Shown here in pieces: positions 39,050-48,548 of a DNA stretch of 64,000 nucleotides. Made by a program: the position numbers and the translations under genes. Position 1 is the first letter of the stretch, and each line of letters opens with the position of its first letter. This DNA comes from Roseobacter fucihabitans. GTDB lineage: Bacteria; Pseudomonadota; Alphaproteobacteria; Rhodobacterales; Rhodobacteraceae. The stretch covers positions 588,501 to 652,500 of the forward strand of contig NZ_CP143423.1 of assembly GCF_014337925.2 (NCBI RefSeq), read 5' to 3'. The notes under the pieces are model-generated. The model was not told the origin of the DNA and made no database searches. It saw only the letters and a list, made by a program, of their open reading frames with translations.

Positions 39050-39295
39050 ATGCCACGTTACAATCGTACCTTTGAGTTAAGCATACATGACGTTGACCTC
39101 ATCGAAGAAGCGCTTCGTGCGCGCGGACGGGAATTGTGCAAATTGCGTCGGGCTTTGTCTGATCAGAACCCCGCAGACCTCCAGTCCATCAGTGTTATTG
39201 AAGAAGACCAGCGTGAAAACGCGGAACTGCTGGGCCGCCTGCATAATCAGAAGACTTTCTATCGCCCTGATACCGTGCCTTATGTAAGCGGCTGA
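39050..39295 (+). CDS. Hypothetical protein, 81 aa
   Basis: Not recognised. Charged, mostly helical (DVDLIEEALRARGRELCKLRRAL, EEDQRENAELLGRLHNQ), with a C-terminal FYRPDTVPYV. No signal. The start is at ATG 39050. Looks like a genuine small cytoplasmic protein because the frame is compact and codon use matches the neighbours. Confidence 0.5.
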   Translation: MPRYNRTFELSIHDVDLIEEALRARGRELCKLRRALSDQNPADLQSISVIEEDQRENAELLGRLHNQKTFYRPDTVPYVSG

Positions 39296-40321
39296 CGTCA
39301 GCGGGGCAGGTGAGCGGTCCGATATTCGGACTGCACCGATCCTGAAGCCGACGTAAGATATGACCTTGCAAGAAGAGGTTCGGGTCGCAAGGATATTGCC
39401 GCCTGTTTCGTATTGTTGCGAAATCCTGGACAGGCGTGTTGATTTGGGTTCGTCGCAACGTTGATAATTCGTCGATTGTGTATTTGATAAACCCCTTGGA
39501 AGTTCGATGACACGGGCGATTTATTTGCATTGAATAGCGAAGGCTTATAGTGGCAAAGATCAAAAATGCGGCGAAGGGCCTTGCTTCTAAGGCATCCAGA
39601 CGTCTTAGAGCCTAAGGTTTTCGAGTGCCTTGGAAGGTTCGGTTGGTTCTTGAGTAGTGCGACCGACAGAGAGATATGAAGTAAATCCAAGCCCATCAGG
39701 AAGAAAATAGTACGTCCAACTCGACGAGCGCGCGCAAATCTTGGAACCTTGAGCGGATTTAACGTGGCATGATCTGAGGCGTTACCGTTTGACGTATTCG
39801 TTACTTTTTCAGCTCCACACCCTTGATAGTTTAAGTGGGAAATTGAAATACGAAGACTGCGTCTCGCTGAAAATTGCATGAAACGTAAAAGCCCATTGGT
39901 TCAGCGGTGCCAAAGCAATAAAGGTGACCCGTTCAGTCATCAAACCGGATACGATATGTTCAAAAATTGATCTGCAAGTGTAATTGATGTCGCTTAAGCG
40001 ACGAGCACGGTTGCGTAAATCAGGTGGTATAGTCCGCTTGCCTCTCCAATACGGCGAGACAAACTCCATGCGGACAGGGGCCGCGAGACATCATTCGGAC
40101 TCAAAATAGCGAAAACTGTTCACGCCATGTTCGCAAGCACGACATGATTCCGAAAGCCCAGAGCGCAAACCCTATGTAGGGAACGGGCGTGCGAGTGCGC
40201 GTCGTTGTGCAAAAGCAAACCGCATGCCCCTGATGTTGTCGCGATTTCAAAGGCACGCGCGTGGGGTGCTCATCTGGGTTTTCCAGATTTGTTCCAGCAC
40301 ATGGAACGACGTGGCAATCGC
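39296..40321. other. One-kilobase stretch without a supported gene
   Basis: Both strands hold open frames (for example minus 39298-39879 and 39809-40069) with low-complexity, non-protein-like composition and no motif. I accept none. The stretch is more AT-rich than the flanks and may be old mobile DNA. Confidence 0.45.
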
Positions 40322-41080
40322 TCAGGCCTCTTCCGTTTGATATGAAAATTTGATGGCATTCCCGGTTTCCAGCCACGTTTTCAGGCCCGCCAGCGTCCGG
40401 GTCCAACCGTCCGCGACGCCTTCCTGTCCGATCGGGATGTCGTAGTGTTCCAAGGTCAGAAGGCAGTTTTCACCCTGCGGTTCAATCAGATAAACGAACC
40501 TGGATTTGCCCAACGCGACGTCCGGCCCGGCCCAATGGGGTTCAAAGGTGCTCTCGATACGGGTCTTAGGCGTCAGCTTGGTTTCGGTACAGATCAGCAT
40601 CAGTGCATCATCGGGTGTGCGAAACACAAGCGCATCGCCGTCGCGCTCACAGCTGCCAGCGACGAAATTGAATTCGGCATTGGCCTCCGGGTCCGTCAAA
40701 GCATGCCACAAAGCGTCCTGAGTGCAATGAATGTAGGTCTGCATCATGAAATCTGGTTTGGTCATCTTGGGGGGTCCTTCCAGTTGTGATTTGAGACTTA
40801 ACACCGCTCGGGCCGCGGGCTGTTCAAGCAGTGGTTCGATCCAGCGGTCTATCACTTCCCGGAGGGGAAGTGCGTTCAGGTAGTGATATTTGAACCTACC
40901 CTTTTTGTGGGTCACGATCAGCTTGGCCCCTTCAAGCACGCCTAGATGTTTCATCACGCCAAACCGTGTCATATCCAGCTGTCCCTGAAGATCATGCAGG
41001 CTTTGCCCTGGTCTATCACGTAGGCTGTCCAGGAGCTTGCGGCGCGCCGGATCGGCGAGGGCCTTGAAAATCGAATCCAT
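40322..41080 (-). CDS. ArsR-family HTH fused to an SRPBCC (AHSA1) domain
   Basis: 252 aa from ATG 41080. The N-terminal ~85 residues are an ArsR winged helix (ALADPARRKLLDSLRDRPGQ, LDMTRFGVMKHLGVLEGAKL). From about residue 105 a Bet v1/AHSA1-type SRPBCC domain follows (QTYIHCTQDALWHALTDPEA, TEWHWAG-like FEPHWAGPD, GWTRTLAGLKTWLETG). The pair is often two adjacent genes elsewhere; here it is one frame. It may sense a small hydrophobic ligand. Confidence 0.82.
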   Translation of the reverse strand: MDSIFKALADPARRKLLDSLRDRPGQSLHDLQGQLDMTRFGVMKHLGVLEGAKLIVTHKKGRFKYHYLNALPLREVIDRWIEPLLEQPAARAVLSLKSQLEGPPKMTKPDFMMQTYIHCTQDALWHALTDPEANAEFNFVAGSCERDGDALVFRTPDDALMLICTETKLTPKTRIESTFEPHWAGPDVALGKSRFVYLIEPQGENCLLTLEHYDIPIGQEGVADGWTRTLAGLKTWLETGNAIKFSYQTEEA

Positions 41081-41195
41081 GTATTCCTTATAAGTTACTT
41101 TTGTGTCACGTGACAATATGGTAACTTAAATATTTGCGGAAATGGGATTGCCCGGCTTATCCGGTGCGCGCATGATCAGATCAAAAGGATTTCGC

Positions 41196-41948
41196 ATGAC
41201 CGCGCCAGATTTTTTCAAGGGATCAGAGAACCGCCAGCTTGCCTATCATCGGACGCCGGGCAAAGGCCCCTGGATTGTTTTTCTGGGGGGATTGAAGTCG
41301 GATATGGAGGGGACAAAGGCGCTGCACCTGGAAGCCTGGGCGCGCGCGCAGGGGCGGGCGTTCCTGCGGTTTGACTATTCAGGTCATGGTCAATCAACCG
41401 GTACTTTTGAGGAAGGGTGTATCGGGGATTGGGCAGAGGATAGTTTCAATATTATTCAAGAGCTTACCGATGGTATGATTGTGCCTGTAGGGTCCTCCAT
41501 GGGCGGTTGGCAGGCGCTGTTATTGGCCCGGCGCATACCGGAACGGATCAAGGGGGTCGTGACCATTGCGGCAGCTCCGGATTTTACCGAAGACGGGTAT
41601 TGGGCCGGGTTCACGCAGGCGCAAAAAACGCAGCTGAAAACGGATGGGCGGATAGAAATCCCGTCCGATTACATGGAGCCTTACGTGATCACCTGGCGGA
41701 TGATCAAAGATGGGCGCAAGCAACTGGTTTTGCGCAGCCCGCTTGCGTTACCTTTTCCCGTCAGGTGTTTGCAAGGCACTGCGGATACGGCGGTGAGTAC
41801 CCAAACGGCGTTGCGCCTTCTGGAACATGCGGTTTGCCCGGACATGCGGCTGACTCTCGTCAAGGATGCCGATCACCGATTTTCAGATGCGCCCTGCCTT
41901 GATCTGATTGAGGCAGCGGTAACAGATATAGTGTCGATCACCACATAG
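41196..41948 (+). CDS. Alpha/beta hydrolase
   Basis: 250 aa from ATG 41196, supported by AAAGGA upstream. Catalytic serine in VGSSMGGWQALL, oxyanion region FLGGLKSDMEG, RFDYSGHGQS, acid near LQGTADTAV, and His in VKDADHRFSD. Resembles carboxylesterases of the palmitoyl-thioesterase (ABHD10-like) type. Substrate unknown. Divergent from the ArsR fusion with a 115-bp gap and followed closely by a VOC gene. Confidence 0.82.
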   Translation: MTAPDFFKGSENRQLAYHRTPGKGPWIVFLGGLKSDMEGTKALHLEAWARAQGRAFLRFDYSGHGQSTGTFEEGCIGDWAEDSFNIIQELTDGMIVPVGSSMGGWQALLLARRIPERIKGVVTIAAAPDFTEDGYWAGFTQAQKTQLKTDGRIEIPSDYMEPYVITWRMIKDGRKQLVLRSPLALPFPVRCLQGTADTAVSTQTALRLLEHAVCPDMRLTLVKDADHRFSDAPCLDLIEAAVTDIVSITT

Positions 41949-41957
41949 GAGCACGTC

Positions 41958-42392
41958 ATGGATCAAAGGATCAGCCTGATCACGCTGGGTACGCGCGATG
42001 TCGCACGGTTGGCGGAGTTTTACGACGCGCTCGGGTGGGAACGAACGGCCTCGCCGGATGGTGTCGTGGCCTATGATCTTATCGGGCAAACGCTTGGACT
42101 TTACCCGCTGGATAAACTTGCCGAGGATATTGGGGTTCCTGTGGATCAACTGGGTCACGGGGCCAGCACGTTTGGGCTTAATCTCTCCCAAAAAGAGGCC
42201 GTAGCCCCGCTTCTGGAACGCGCGAAGGCAGCGGGTGCAAAGATATTGAAACCTGCGCAAGACGTCTTTTGGGGCGGGCATCATGGCTATTTTTCAGACC
42301 CCGAGGGCCATATCTGGGAAATCGCGCATAACCCGTTTTCGCCCTTGCGTGAGGATGGTGCGTTTCGGTGGCTGGGCTATGGGGAGGGCTGA
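41958..42392 (+). CDS. VOC-family (glyoxalase/bleomycin-resistance fold) protein
   Basis: 144 aa. ISLITLGTRDVARLAEFYDALGWERT and HHGYFSDPEGHIWEIAHNP are the two beta-alpha-beta-beta-beta repeats with a Glu metal ligand. Good ribosome site AGGAG. It starts 9 bp after the hydrolase and overlaps the next gene by one base, forming a three-gene run. Substrate unknown. Confidence 0.85.
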   Translation: MDQRISLITLGTRDVARLAEFYDALGWERTASPDGVVAYDLIGQTLGLYPLDKLAEDIGVPVDQLGHGASTFGLNLSQKEAVAPLLERAKAAGAKILKPAQDVFWGGHHGYFSDPEGHIWEIAHNPFSPLREDGAFRWLGYGEG

Positions 42393-43036
42393 TGCGCAGC
42401 CCAAAAACCATGTGGAGTCTGGAAACACTCGGGCGCGTGCGCCTGTCAAAGCACTTCTACATGCGCGATTTTCTCTACTCGGAAATTGGCAATATACATG
42501 CGGTTCCAAATTTGCCGCCAAACCCGGATTTGGCGATTGCGAATGGGCGAAAACTCTGCACCGAATTGCTCGATCCTTTGGAAGAAACATTCGGTCGCAC
42601 CGCGATCCGGTCGGGGTACAGATCCCCCAGCCTCAACCGCTATGGCAATGCCCATAAGTTAAATTGCGCCGCTAACGAAAACCCGGTCGAATGCCACATA
42701 TGGGATCGCGGGGAGGGCGCGCAGGCGATTGCAGGGACATCGCTGGTGATCCCCTGGTTTGCGGATCAATACGCAGCGGGGCGGGATTGGCGCGATCTGG
42801 CCTGGTGGATCCATGATCATCTCCCCTATTCCGAAGCGTGGTTTTTTCCCAAACTGGCGGCTTTCAACCTGGTCTGGCGGCCCGCGTCACTGCGCACAAT
42901 TTCAAGTTACATCGCACCAAGGGGGATGTTGTTGCGTGCGGGCGAGGCGCCGGGTGAAAGCCTGGCGCTGCGCCGTAAACGCTATGAGGATTTTCCGGCC
43001 TTTCGCGGGATCAACATGCCTGGCGCGTCATCATGA
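42392..43036 (+). CDS. Conserved protein with peptidase M15-like features
   Basis: 214 aa from ATG 42392, which shares its first base with the last base of the preceding stop codon. HFYMRDFLYSEIG, RKLCTELLDPLEETFGRTAIRSGYRSPSLN and CHIWDRGEGAQAIAG resemble the D-Ala-D-Ala carboxypeptidase (M15) fold, but the usual zinc-binding SxHxxGxAxD is not clear (here AECHIWDRG-like). No signal peptide, which argues against a periplasmic peptidase. I assign fold, not function. Confidence 0.6.
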   Translation: MRSPKTMWSLETLGRVRLSKHFYMRDFLYSEIGNIHAVPNLPPNPDLAIANGRKLCTELLDPLEETFGRTAIRSGYRSPSLNRYGNAHKLNCAANENPVECHIWDRGEGAQAIAGTSLVIPWFADQYAAGRDWRDLAWWIHDHLPYSEAWFFPKLAAFNLVWRPASLRTISSYIAPRGMLLRAGEAPGESLALRRKRYEDFPAFRGINMPGASS

Positions 43037-43281
43037 AGGGAATGACGCCCGCGACCCCGAGGCGCAATGAGGGCCGATGATGACCTGCGCCAAATCTGCC
43101 GTTGTCCGGGTGGCGGTGGTTTGGGGGCAGGAAATCGCGCCGCGTTCCAGTACGATAGACAAAAACGGGGGCTGTCAGGACTTGTGCATGAGGAGATTGC
43201 ACGCGACACTCGCGCCTGAAACTTCAGCCAAAGGCGCGGGTATGGACAACAGATTTTCCGGGTTTTGCGATGGGTTCCGAC

Positions 43282-43992
43282 ATGGCTGACGCCCTGGTAT
43301 TGTTGCCTGGGATGATGTGTGACGCGCGTCTGTTCGGTCCACAGATTGCGGAACTCTCTGCGGATACAACCGTGACCGTCGCCCCGATCACCCAAGGCGA
43401 AAGGGTCGAGGAGATCGCCTCCGCCCTGCTTGATCAACTCCCCAAACGCTTTGCGCTGGCGGGGCTGAGCATGGGCGGCATTGTCGCGATGGAAATCCTG
43501 CGCCGCGCCCCGGAGCGTGTTTCGCGGGTCGCCTTTCTTGACACGAACCCCCTGGCCGAAACACCGCAGGTTGCCGCCGCGCGCGAGCCCCAGATCGTCG
43601 CGGCCCGCACGGGCCGGATGCTCGATGTGATGCGCGATGAGATGAAGCCCAATTATCTGGCACCGGGCCCGGACCGGCAGGCGATACTCGAATTGGTCAT
43701 GGATATGGCTGACACGCTGGGGCCTGAGGTGTTTATCCGCCAATCGCGTGCTTTGCAGCGTCGGCGCGATCAGCAGAGCACCCTGCGCAAATGTAAGGTC
43801 CCTGCTTTGGTGTTATGTGGTCGCCATGATGCGCTCTGCCCGGTCAAACGGCATGAATTCATGTCCGAACTCATTCCCTATGCGACATTGCGCGTGATGG
43901 AAAATTCCGGGCACCTTCCGACACTGGAACAACCGGGCGAAACGACCCAAGCCTTGCGGGATTGGATGGGCCTGCCGTTGGTCTTGCGATGA
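43282..43992 (+). CDS. Alpha/beta hydrolase
   Basis: 236 aa from ATG 43282 (an in-frame ATG at 43270 is possible). LVLLPGMMCDARLFGPQIAE, nucleophile in LAGLSMGGIVAMEIL, acid in LVLCGRHDALCP, His in MENSGHLPTLEQP. Esterase-like; substrate unknown. It ends 9 bp before the convergent phaZ. Confidence 0.85.
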   Translation: MADALVLLPGMMCDARLFGPQIAELSADTTVTVAPITQGERVEEIASALLDQLPKRFALAGLSMGGIVAMEILRRAPERVSRVAFLDTNPLAETPQVAAAREPQIVAARTGRMLDVMRDEMKPNYLAPGPDRQAILELVMDMADTLGPEVFIRQSRALQRRRDQQSTLRKCKVPALVLCGRHDALCPVKRHEFMSELIPYATLRVMENSGHLPTLEQPGETTQALRDWMGLPLVLR

Positions 43993-44000
43993 AACCCGGA

Positions 44001-45278
44001 TCAGGCTGCGTTTTTATTCGCAGCCTTGCGTGGTTTTCCCGGTTTTTTGCCACTATTGGCGTCGATGAAATCCAAAACCAGCGGCCGGATATTGCGCCGC
44101 CAGCTTTTGCCCGCAAAGATCCCGTAATGACCCGCACCCTCTTCCACGTGGCTGGCTTTTTTGCTGTCAGGCAACCCCGTGCATAGATCAAGCGCCGCGA
44201 TACATTGTCCGGGCGCAGAAATATCATCCTTCGTCCCTTCAACTGTTTTGACAGCCACGGTCGTGATTTTGCCGATATCGACTTTTTTACCCGCGACCGT
44301 GAATTCATTGCGCGCGATTTCACCGTCTTTGAAAATACGCTCCACCGTGCTCAGATAGAATTCGGCCGGCATATCCATGACCGCAAGATATTCATCATAG
44401 AACTTGTTGTGTTTGTCGTGATCTGCCGCCTCGCCACGGGCGACGCGCCCGATCTGATCGGTAAAAGCCTTGGTATGGGTTTCGGCATTCATTGAGATGA
44501 AGGAACTCAATTGCAACAACCCCGGGTACACAAGCCGCCCGACGCCGGGATACTTGAACCCGACCCGTTGGATCATTATTTCTTCAAGCTGGCCCATCGT
44601 CATGCGGTGGCCAAAATCCGTGACATCGGTTGGCGCGGCATTGGGATCGATCGGCCCGCCAATGAGCGTCAGGCTGCGCGGTTGGGCCTCGGGGTCTTCT
44701 TCGGCCAGATAGGCCGTCGCGGCGAGCGTCAGTGGTGCCGGTTGGCACACGGCGATCACATGCGTATCCGGACCCAGTTCGCGCAAGAAATCCACAAGAT
44801 AGAGCGTATAGTCCTCAATATCGAACTTGCCTGCGCTGACGGGAATGTCACGCGCGTTATGCCAATCCGTGATATAGAGATCCGCATCCGGTAATAGGCT
44901 GATCACCGTGGAGCGCAGCAGCGTGGCGTAATGGCCCGACATCGGTGCCACGAGCAGCACCTTGCGTTCAGGCACATCGCGTCCGGGGACAACAAAATGC
45001 AACAAATCGCCAAAATTGCGTTCAACCACGACCTCTGTCGCGACGACATGATCCTGCCCATCGCTTGAGGTTACGGGCGGGATGTTCCAGTCAGGCTTGA
45101 CCACCATGCGCTGGAACGTGCGTTCCGTGACCTCGCCCCAGGCCTGCATCCAGGCAAACGCGGGGTTTGGCACCAGAGAAAAAGCGGGGTATGCTCCCAT
45201 GGCGAGCGCCGTCGCTCCGAGCCATTGGTTCGTGTTGCGGATGGTCTCCATAAGGTCGTAAGTGGCCATGTATCGCAT
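44001..45278 (-). CDS. phaZ: Intracellular polyhydroxyalkanoate depolymerase
   Basis: 425 aa from ATG 45278, with AGGAGA at ideal spacing. Degrades PHA granules to hydroxyacids. PhaZ1-type: MATYDLMETIRNTNQWLGA start, HFVVPGRDVPERKVLLVAPMSGHYATLLRSTV, YITDWHNARDIP, VIAVCQPAPLTLAA with the active-site Cys in the lipase-box-like position, and EEGAGHYGIFAG with the His. Divergent from phaC with a 108-bp shared control region. Confidence 0.93.
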   Translation of the reverse strand: MRYMATYDLMETIRNTNQWLGATALAMGAYPAFSLVPNPAFAWMQAWGEVTERTFQRMVVKPDWNIPPVTSSDGQDHVVATEVVVERNFGDLLHFVVPGRDVPERKVLLVAPMSGHYATLLRSTVISLLPDADLYITDWHNARDIPVSAGKFDIEDYTLYLVDFLRELGPDTHVIAVCQPAPLTLAATAYLAEEDPEAQPRSLTLIGGPIDPNAAPTDVTDFGHRMTMGQLEEIMIQRVGFKYPGVGRLVYPGLLQLSSFISMNAETHTKAFTDQIGRVARGEAADHDKHNKFYDEYLAVMDMPAEFYLSTVERIFKDGEIARNEFTVAGKKVDIGKITTVAVKTVEGTKDDISAPGQCIAALDLCTGLPDSKKASHVEEGAGHYGIFAGKSWRRNIRPLVLDFIDANSGKKPGKPRKAANKNAA

Positions 45279-45300
45279 AGGGGTCTCCTTAATGTTATAC

Positions 45301-45365
45301 GTTCTGCTCAGAACATACCGCCGGTGAGCCCCCTGAAAGCCATCGACATTATGCTGCACCTGCAA
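45301..45365. promoter_or_regulatory. phaZ-phaC divergent control region with palindromes
   Basis: GTTCTG-CT-CAGAAC (45301-45314) is a perfect palindrome. At 45354-45365 CTGC-N4-GCAA is one base off the CTGC-N3/4-GCAG site described for PhaR. Function inferred. Confidence 0.4.
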
Positions 45366-45386
45366 ACATACGAGGGAAAGATTAAT

Positions 45387-47192
45387 ATGACAACAGGAAC
45401 TGACAGTGACCTTATCCCTTCGCAGGAAGTGGTCGAGAAAATGACCGAAAACCTTAAGAAAGTGGAGGAGCTGTCAGAAAGGCTGCACCGCGTATTGACC
45501 AATAGGCAAACGCATCACAAGGCGCTGGATGGGCCGAATCAAGAATTATTTGGCAAAGCAGCGCAGGCCTATTTGAGCGAAGCGGTCCATAATCCGGCAA
45601 AAATATTCGAACATCAGATGATGTTCTGGTCCGACACCATGAAGCAATTTGTGTCCGCCCAGCAGGAACTGGCAAAGGGCAAGCTCACAGCCCCCGCGGA
45701 TCCCGGCCCCAAGGATCGCCGTTTCGCCAACCCGCTTTGGGACACGCACCCTTATTTTAATTACATCAAGAAACAATATCTGATCAACGCCGAGACGCTG
45801 AGCAAAGCGGTGGAGGACGTCAGCGAGCTGGATCCGGGCGAAAAGAACCGGCTGACCTATTTTGCGCGCCAGATCGTGGATATGATGTCGCCGACGAATT
45901 TCCTGGCGACAAACCCGGATGCTTTGGAAAAGGCGATCGAGACCGAAGGGCAGAGCCTGGTGCATGGGCTGGAAAACCTGATCCGCGACCTTGAAGCCAA
46001 CAAGGGCGAGATGGTGGTGAAACTGGCGGATGAGACCGCCTTTGAACTGGGCCGCAACATCGCCACGACACCGGGCAAGGTGGTGTTTCGCAATCGCATG
46101 ATGGAGTTGATCCAATATACCGCGACCACGGAGCAGGTGCATAAAACGCCCTTGGTGATCTTTCCGCCCTGGATCAACAAATTTTATATTCTTGACCTGA
46201 AAGCGCAAAACTCACTTGTGAAATGGTTGGCGGATCAGGGCTACACGGTCTTTATGGTGTCCTGGATCAACCCCGACCCAACTTATCGCGATATCGGGAT
46301 GGAGGAATACATTGAGGAGGGGTATCTGACCGCGATCTCGCAGATCAAAGAGATCACCGGTGAAAAGCAGGTGAACGCTGTGGGGTATTGTATCGCCGGG
46401 ACGACGCTGTCCCTGACCCTATCGCTGATGAAACAGCGCGGCGATAAGTCGGTCAAATCCGCCACGCTCTTTACCGCGCTGACCGATTTTTCTGATCAGG
46501 GTGAATTCGCGCCTTTCCTGACAAATGACTTCATTGATGGCATCGAGCAGGAAATCGAGGACAAGGGCGTTTTGCCCTCCGTCATCATGGCGCGCACATT
46601 TTCGTTTCTGCGCTCGAATGATTTGATTTATGGCCCCGCGATCAAAAGCTACATGATGGGCGAAACGCCCCCGGCGTTCGATCTTTTGTACTGGAACGGG
46701 GATGGTGCCAATCTGCCTGGTAAAATGGCGATGCAATATCTGCGGGGGTTGTGCCAGCGCAATGAGCTCGCGGAGGGTAGTTATGATCTGATGGGTCACA
46801 AATTGCGACTTGACGATGTGGATATTCCGCTCTGCGCCATCGCCTGTGAAACCGATCACATCGCCGCGTGGAAGGACAGCTACCGCGGTGTTCAGAAGAT
46901 GGGATCCAGGAACAAGACCTTTATCGTCACGCAATCCGGTCATATCGCCGGGATTGTAAATCCGCCGACACGTAACAAATACGGGCATTATACAAACCCG
47001 GACCTGTCGCTTGCGCATGCCGATTGGCTGGAGGGTGCCGATTTCACCGAAGGCTCCTGGTGGCCGCGATGGGAAACCTGGTTGAAAAAGCAGTCCGGCA
47101 AGGTGATTCCTGCCCGTATTCCGGGAACTAAAAGCCATCCCGTTCTCTGTGATGCGCCGGGTACCTACGTTGAAAAGAAGGCAACCCTTTGA
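45387..47192 (+). CDS. phaC: Class I polyhydroxyalkanoate synthase
   Basis: 601 aa. Polymerises (R)-3-hydroxyacyl-CoA into PHA on granules. The N-terminal PhaC_N domain is followed by the alpha/beta fold: lipase box with the catalytic Cys in VGYCIAGTTLSL (about residue 335), Asp in CETDHIAAW, and His in TQSGHIAGIVNPP. Length is normal for class I. The start at 45387 gives MTTGTDSDLIPS. phaP and phaR follow on the same strand. Confidence 0.95.
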   Translation: MTTGTDSDLIPSQEVVEKMTENLKKVEELSERLHRVLTNRQTHHKALDGPNQELFGKAAQAYLSEAVHNPAKIFEHQMMFWSDTMKQFVSAQQELAKGKLTAPADPGPKDRRFANPLWDTHPYFNYIKKQYLINAETLSKAVEDVSELDPGEKNRLTYFARQIVDMMSPTNFLATNPDALEKAIETEGQSLVHGLENLIRDLEANKGEMVVKLADETAFELGRNIATTPGKVVFRNRMMELIQYTATTEQVHKTPLVIFPPWINKFYILDLKAQNSLVKWLADQGYTVFMVSWINPDPTYRDIGMEEYIEEGYLTAISQIKEITGEKQVNAVGYCIAGTTLSLTLSLMKQRGDKSVKSATLFTALTDFSDQGEFAPFLTNDFIDGIEQEIEDKGVLPSVIMARTFSFLRSNDLIYGPAIKSYMMGETPPAFDLLYWNGDGANLPGKMAMQYLRGLCQRNELAEGSYDLMGHKLRLDDVDIPLCAIACETDHIAAWKDSYRGVQKMGSRNKTFIVTQSGHIAGIVNPPTRNKYGHYTNPDLSLAHADWLEGADFTEGSWWPRWETWLKKQSGKVIPARIPGTKSHPVLCDAPGTYVEKKATL

Positions 47193-47226
47193 TTTAATTT
47201 CTTTTCTGTATCGGAAAAATAAAATG

Positions 47227-47267
47227 CTGCAGTGCAGAAAAAGACTTGAAATGCTGCGGTGCAGCAT
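47227..47267. promoter_or_regulatory. Two PhaR-type operators upstream of phaP
   Basis: CTGC-AGT-GCAG at 47227-47237 and CTGC-GGT-GCAG at 47254-47264; the second sits in a longer palindrome ATGCTGC-GGT-GCAGCAT (47251-47267). This matches the CTGC-N3/4-GCAG site known for PhaR of Paracoccus. Centres are 27 bp apart. Confidence 0.75.
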
Positions 47268-47330
47268 GTATATCCTGTTGCAGACGCGACAAACCCGGGA
47301 TCATCCGGAAAGCGACGAAAGGACTTCGAA

Positions 47331-47777
47331 ATGACAAAGACACCTGACATGACCGCCGTATTCAAAGACGTTCTGGGCGCATTCCCAGTGGACACCGCTT
47401 CAATGGAAGACGCGTTCAAAACAACCGCTTCTTTGAACGAAAAACTCTCCGGCGTTGCTTTGACAGCCGCTGAGAAATCCACCGAGATTTCCAGCAAATG
47501 GACACAGGACACATTGGCCAAAATGGCCGCGATGTCCAAAGCAAAAGCCGATCCAGCCGATTACGCCAAAGCGATGACAGATTTCGCTTCTGCTTATTCC
47601 GAAACAGCCGCTGAGCACATGGCCGCTTTCGCAGAAGTTGCGAAAAAAGCGCAAATGGAAACAGTTGAGCTGATGATGGCTGCTGGCAAAGACATGGGCG
47701 AAGATGCATCCGCCGCCGTCAACAAGGCGACCAAAGACGCAACAGCCGCCGTCAAGAAAGCGACAGCTGCTAAGTAA
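47331..47777 (+). CDS. phaP: Phasin, PHA granule protein
   Basis: 148 aa, helical and Ala/Lys-rich; coats PHA granules. Phasin_2-like pattern: VFKDVLGAFPVDTASMEDAF, SKWTQDTLAKMAAMSKA, ADYAKAMTDFASAYSETAAEHMAAFAEVAKKAQMETVELM, and a Lys/Ala tail. The ATG at 47331 follows GAAAGGAC. Two PhaR-type sites lie upstream and a strong terminator follows, so this is a monocistron under granule-linked control. Confidence 0.9.
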   Translation: MTKTPDMTAVFKDVLGAFPVDTASMEDAFKTTASLNEKLSGVALTAAEKSTEISSKWTQDTLAKMAAMSKAKADPADYAKAMTDFASAYSETAAEHMAAFAEVAKKAQMETVELMMAAGKDMGEDASAAVNKATKDATAAVKKATAAK

Positions 47778-47825
47778 ACGAACTCCCAGTTAGCGCCGAC
47801 TTCCTCCCTGAATGGCGCCAACGAG

Positions 47826-47860
47826 AAGGGCGGGCTGATAACAGCCCGCCCTTTCTTTTT
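47826..47860 (+). terminator. Rho-independent terminator after phaP
   Basis: Perfect 11-bp stem AAGGGCGGGCT with AGCCCGCCCTT, loop GATAAC, followed by a T-rich run ending TTCTTTTT. Confidence 0.92.
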
Positions 47861-47878
47861 GTAAAACCCTGTCTTAAG

Positions 47879-47889
47879 CTGCAGTGCAG
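47879..47889. promoter_or_regulatory. PhaR-type operator upstream of phaR
   Basis: CTGC-AGT-GCAG, identical to the first site before phaP. It lies 23 bp before the phaR start, consistent with autoregulation. Confidence 0.72.
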
Positions 47890-47911
47890 CGTTGGATCAG
47901 GGAGAAATCGC

Positions 47912-48469
47912 GTGGCCAAAACAGACAATCAATTGCTTATCAAGCGATATGCGAGCCGGCGTCTCTACAATACCGAAACCAGCGATTACGTCACATTAGA
48001 GGACATCGCCAGCCTGATCCGGGCGGGCCGCGAGGTGCAGATTGTCGACCTGAAGTCGGGCGACGATCTGACGCGGCAGTATCTGCTGCAAATCATCGCA
48101 GAACACGAAAGCCGTGGCGAAAGTGTGCTGCCCGTGGATGTGCTCAACGATCTGGTGCGCAGCTATATGACACCGGGCGCAAGCGTGGTGCCGCAATTTC
48201 TGCAAGCCTCGTTTGAAATGCTGCGCGATGGGCAATCCCAGGTGATGGACAAAATGACAACCATGAACCCCATGGCCAAGATGCCGGGTTTCGAGTTGAT
48301 GCAGGCGCAGCAAAAGGCATTTTTGAGTGCGATGACCGGGAGCACGACCGGGTGGAGCGCGCCGGGCCTGGACGATCAACCTGAAAAGGCAAGCGAAACC
48401 GGCGAAGACCTTGATGAGATCAAGCAACAACTTGCGGAGTTGCAACACAAGCTTTCCAAGTTGAAGTAA
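47912..48469 (+). CDS. phaR: Polyhydroxyalkanoate synthesis repressor PhaR
   Basis: 185 aa. The N-terminal DNA-binding domain (LLIKRYASRRLYNTETSDYVTLEDIASLIRAG, about 8-39) and the PHB-binding accumulation domain (TRQYLLQIIAEHESRGESVLP, FLQASFEMLRDGQ) are both present. PhaR represses phaP and itself and is released when it binds nascent granules. The ATG start in GTGGCCAAAACAG may be GTG at 47912. Confidence 0.93.
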   Translation: MAKTDNQLLIKRYASRRLYNTETSDYVTLEDIASLIRAGREVQIVDLKSGDDLTRQYLLQIIAEHESRGESVLPVDVLNDLVRSYMTPGASVVPQFLQASFEMLRDGQSQVMDKMTTMNPMAKMPGFELMQAQQKAFLSAMTGSTTGWSAPGLDDQPEKASETGEDLDEIKQQLAELQHKLSKLK

Positions 48470-48548
48470 GGGTTTGGGGAGTGACAAGGATGCCAAAGGT
48501 GCCACCCACACCGCTATCTCCGGTGAAATCTGAGCTATGACATCCAGT

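Noticed and set aside
39298..39879. Long minus-strand open frame in the gene-free kilobase
   Set aside because: Low-complexity, Ser/Arg-rich translation without motif or start signal.
39809..40069. Minus-strand frame of 86 codons
   Set aside because: Looks protein-like in part but has no start signal, no family and no conserved neighbour.
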